Assembly (NCBI RefSeq): GCF_001438655.1
Contig: NZ_JQBR01000005.1
Span: 97,780 to 161,779 of the forward strand
DNA from: Pediococcus cellicola
GTDB taxonomy: Bacteria; Bacillota; Bacilli; Lactobacillales; Lactobacillaceae
Direction of reading: 5' to 3'
DNA: 64,000 nt
Shown: piece after piece, positions 63,230-64,000 of the stretch
Position numbering within the stretch: position 1 is the stretch's first letter
Layout: every line of letters begins with the position of its first letter
Translations under genes and position numbers: made by a program
Notes under the pieces: generated by a model
The model's database searches: none
What the model was told of the DNA's origin: nothing
Seen by the model: only the letters and a program-made list of their open reading frames with translations

Positions 63230-64000
63230 ATGACAAATAATCGTTATTCCTAGTGAAACGAAACTTGAAGCAGTCTGGCTTCTGAACAGAGGCATAAGTG
63301 GTCGAAAAATATGCCAGACTCTCGGATTGAAGAGTGATGGATTAATTTACACTTGGCGAAAATGGATTCGAAATGGAGAATATTAGCGACTAAGTCAGGC
63401 ACAGGGAAACAATATAAGTACCAAAAAAGAGTGTTAGAACTACCAATTGAGGTGCGTAAAGAACAAAAAATACAACAGATGAAAGAAGAACTAGAAGTTG
63501 TAAAAAATATTTAATCAAGGAAAGGTAGTGGTAAATCAATCAACCATTCGGTTGATTAAGGAATTGAGTGACCACATCTCAATCACTCGTATTTGCGCTA
63601 TTCTACATATATCGAGGGCAACTATCGTCATTCTAAGAACATGATCGACGGCCTGACACTTACTGAAGTGGAATCGCGAGTTCATCAGCTGTGTGTCGAA
63701 ACGCATTTTCTATATGGTTATCGCAAAATTCATGCGTTACTGGCTAAAGAAACCAAATGCAGTGTCAGTAAGGTTCAACGAATATGCGCAAACACGGATG
63801 GAATTGCCGCATTAAGATCAAGCGGTTTAATAAACCATGCAATCCATACAAGATGTTTGCTAACGTCATCAACCGAAGTTGGCAGACGGACACGTCGCTG
63901 ACCAAATTAGCAACTGACGTTACTTTGCACAGCCAGCAAGGATACGTACACATCACTCGAATTCTTTGGCTTGGCCAGACAAAAAGGCATTACCAGAAGC
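63230..64000 (+). pseudogene. decayed IS3-family transposase (orfA and orfB remnants), runs off window
   Basis: From ATG 63230 (with GGAGG upstream) the orfA frame breaks after a few codons, then resumes with SETKLEAVWLLNRGISG, a helix-turn-helix (LGLKSDGLIYTWRKW), a TAG, another shift, and a KQYKYQKRVLEL segment. orfB follows in pieces: IRLIKELSDHISITRICAIL, then in another frame THFLYGYRKIHALLAKE and VSKVQRI. The HTH, the leucine-rich link and the GYRKI block are typical of IS3-family elements. At least three frameshifts and stops show that it is inactive. The catalytic DDE region lies beyond or near the window end. Confidence 0.82.

Overview
The window looks like chromosome from a low-GC Gram-positive lactic acid bacterium, most likely a member of the Lactobacillaceae (inferred from C69 dipeptidases, an OppA lipoprotein, BmrCD-type exporters, cre sites, lactose/cellobiose-type PTS with GH1 6-phospho-beta-glucosidases, an LPXTG adhesin with its own sortase, and Rgg-type regulators). 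The genus cannot be fixed from the sequence. No rRNA, tRNA or CRISPR array was seen.

Layout. 1-4.5 kb: end of a C69 dipeptidase, a small membrane protein coupled to an HhH-GPD DNA glycosylase, a stand-alone peptide-binding lipoprotein and an M20 deacylase. 4.5-8.9 kb: a TetR regulator facing a heterodimeric ABC exporter, with a perfect palindromic operator between them. 8.9-11 kb: an SOS operon (LexA box, Y-family polymerase, a small unknown protein, a YolD-like protein). 11-15.9 kb: rRNA methyltransferase, NUDIX hydrolase, beta-hydroxyacid dehydrogenase, drug efflux MFS protein and a MerR-like/coiled-coil protein. 16-19.4 kb: an XRE/TPR regulator facing a peptide-type ABC exporter, preceded by an unannotated 21-codon gene. 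19.4-25.6 kb: bactoprenol-type glycosyltransferase, FetAB-like exporter, amino acid permease, second C69 dipeptidase and a HesB-like protein. 25.7-28.5 kb: an Rgg regulator facing a second ABC exporter, whose upstream DNA holds the C-terminal end of an ATP-grasp peptide ligase, apparently a decayed peptide-modification locus. 28.6-33.2 kb: NlpC/P60 hydrolase, nuclease-DinG helicase and nucleoside transporter. 33.5-40.9 kb: a 2187-residue LPXTG adhesin and a class C-like sortase. 41-46.2 kb: nucleoside hydrolase, SWIM/SNF2 helicase and TSUP permease.

46.5-63.1 kb is a beta-glucoside island with three regulated units. GntR controls celB-like PTS IIB, IIC and IIA genes, an SGNH acetylesterase, a GH1 enzyme and a broken ROK kinase. 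A LicT antiterminator system (cre, RAT and terminator) controls IIA-Glc, licT, IIBC and GH1. An AraC regulator precedes a IIC with two GH1 enzymes; one of these lacks the phosphate-binding signature. The island ends at a decayed IS3-family transposase that runs off the window.

The two regulator/exporter loci at 16-19 kb and 25.7-28.5 kb are the best candidates for an undescribed system. Both pair a peptide-sensing type of regulator with a divergent exporter; one keeps a short peptide gene and the other keeps a fragment of a peptide-modifying enzyme.
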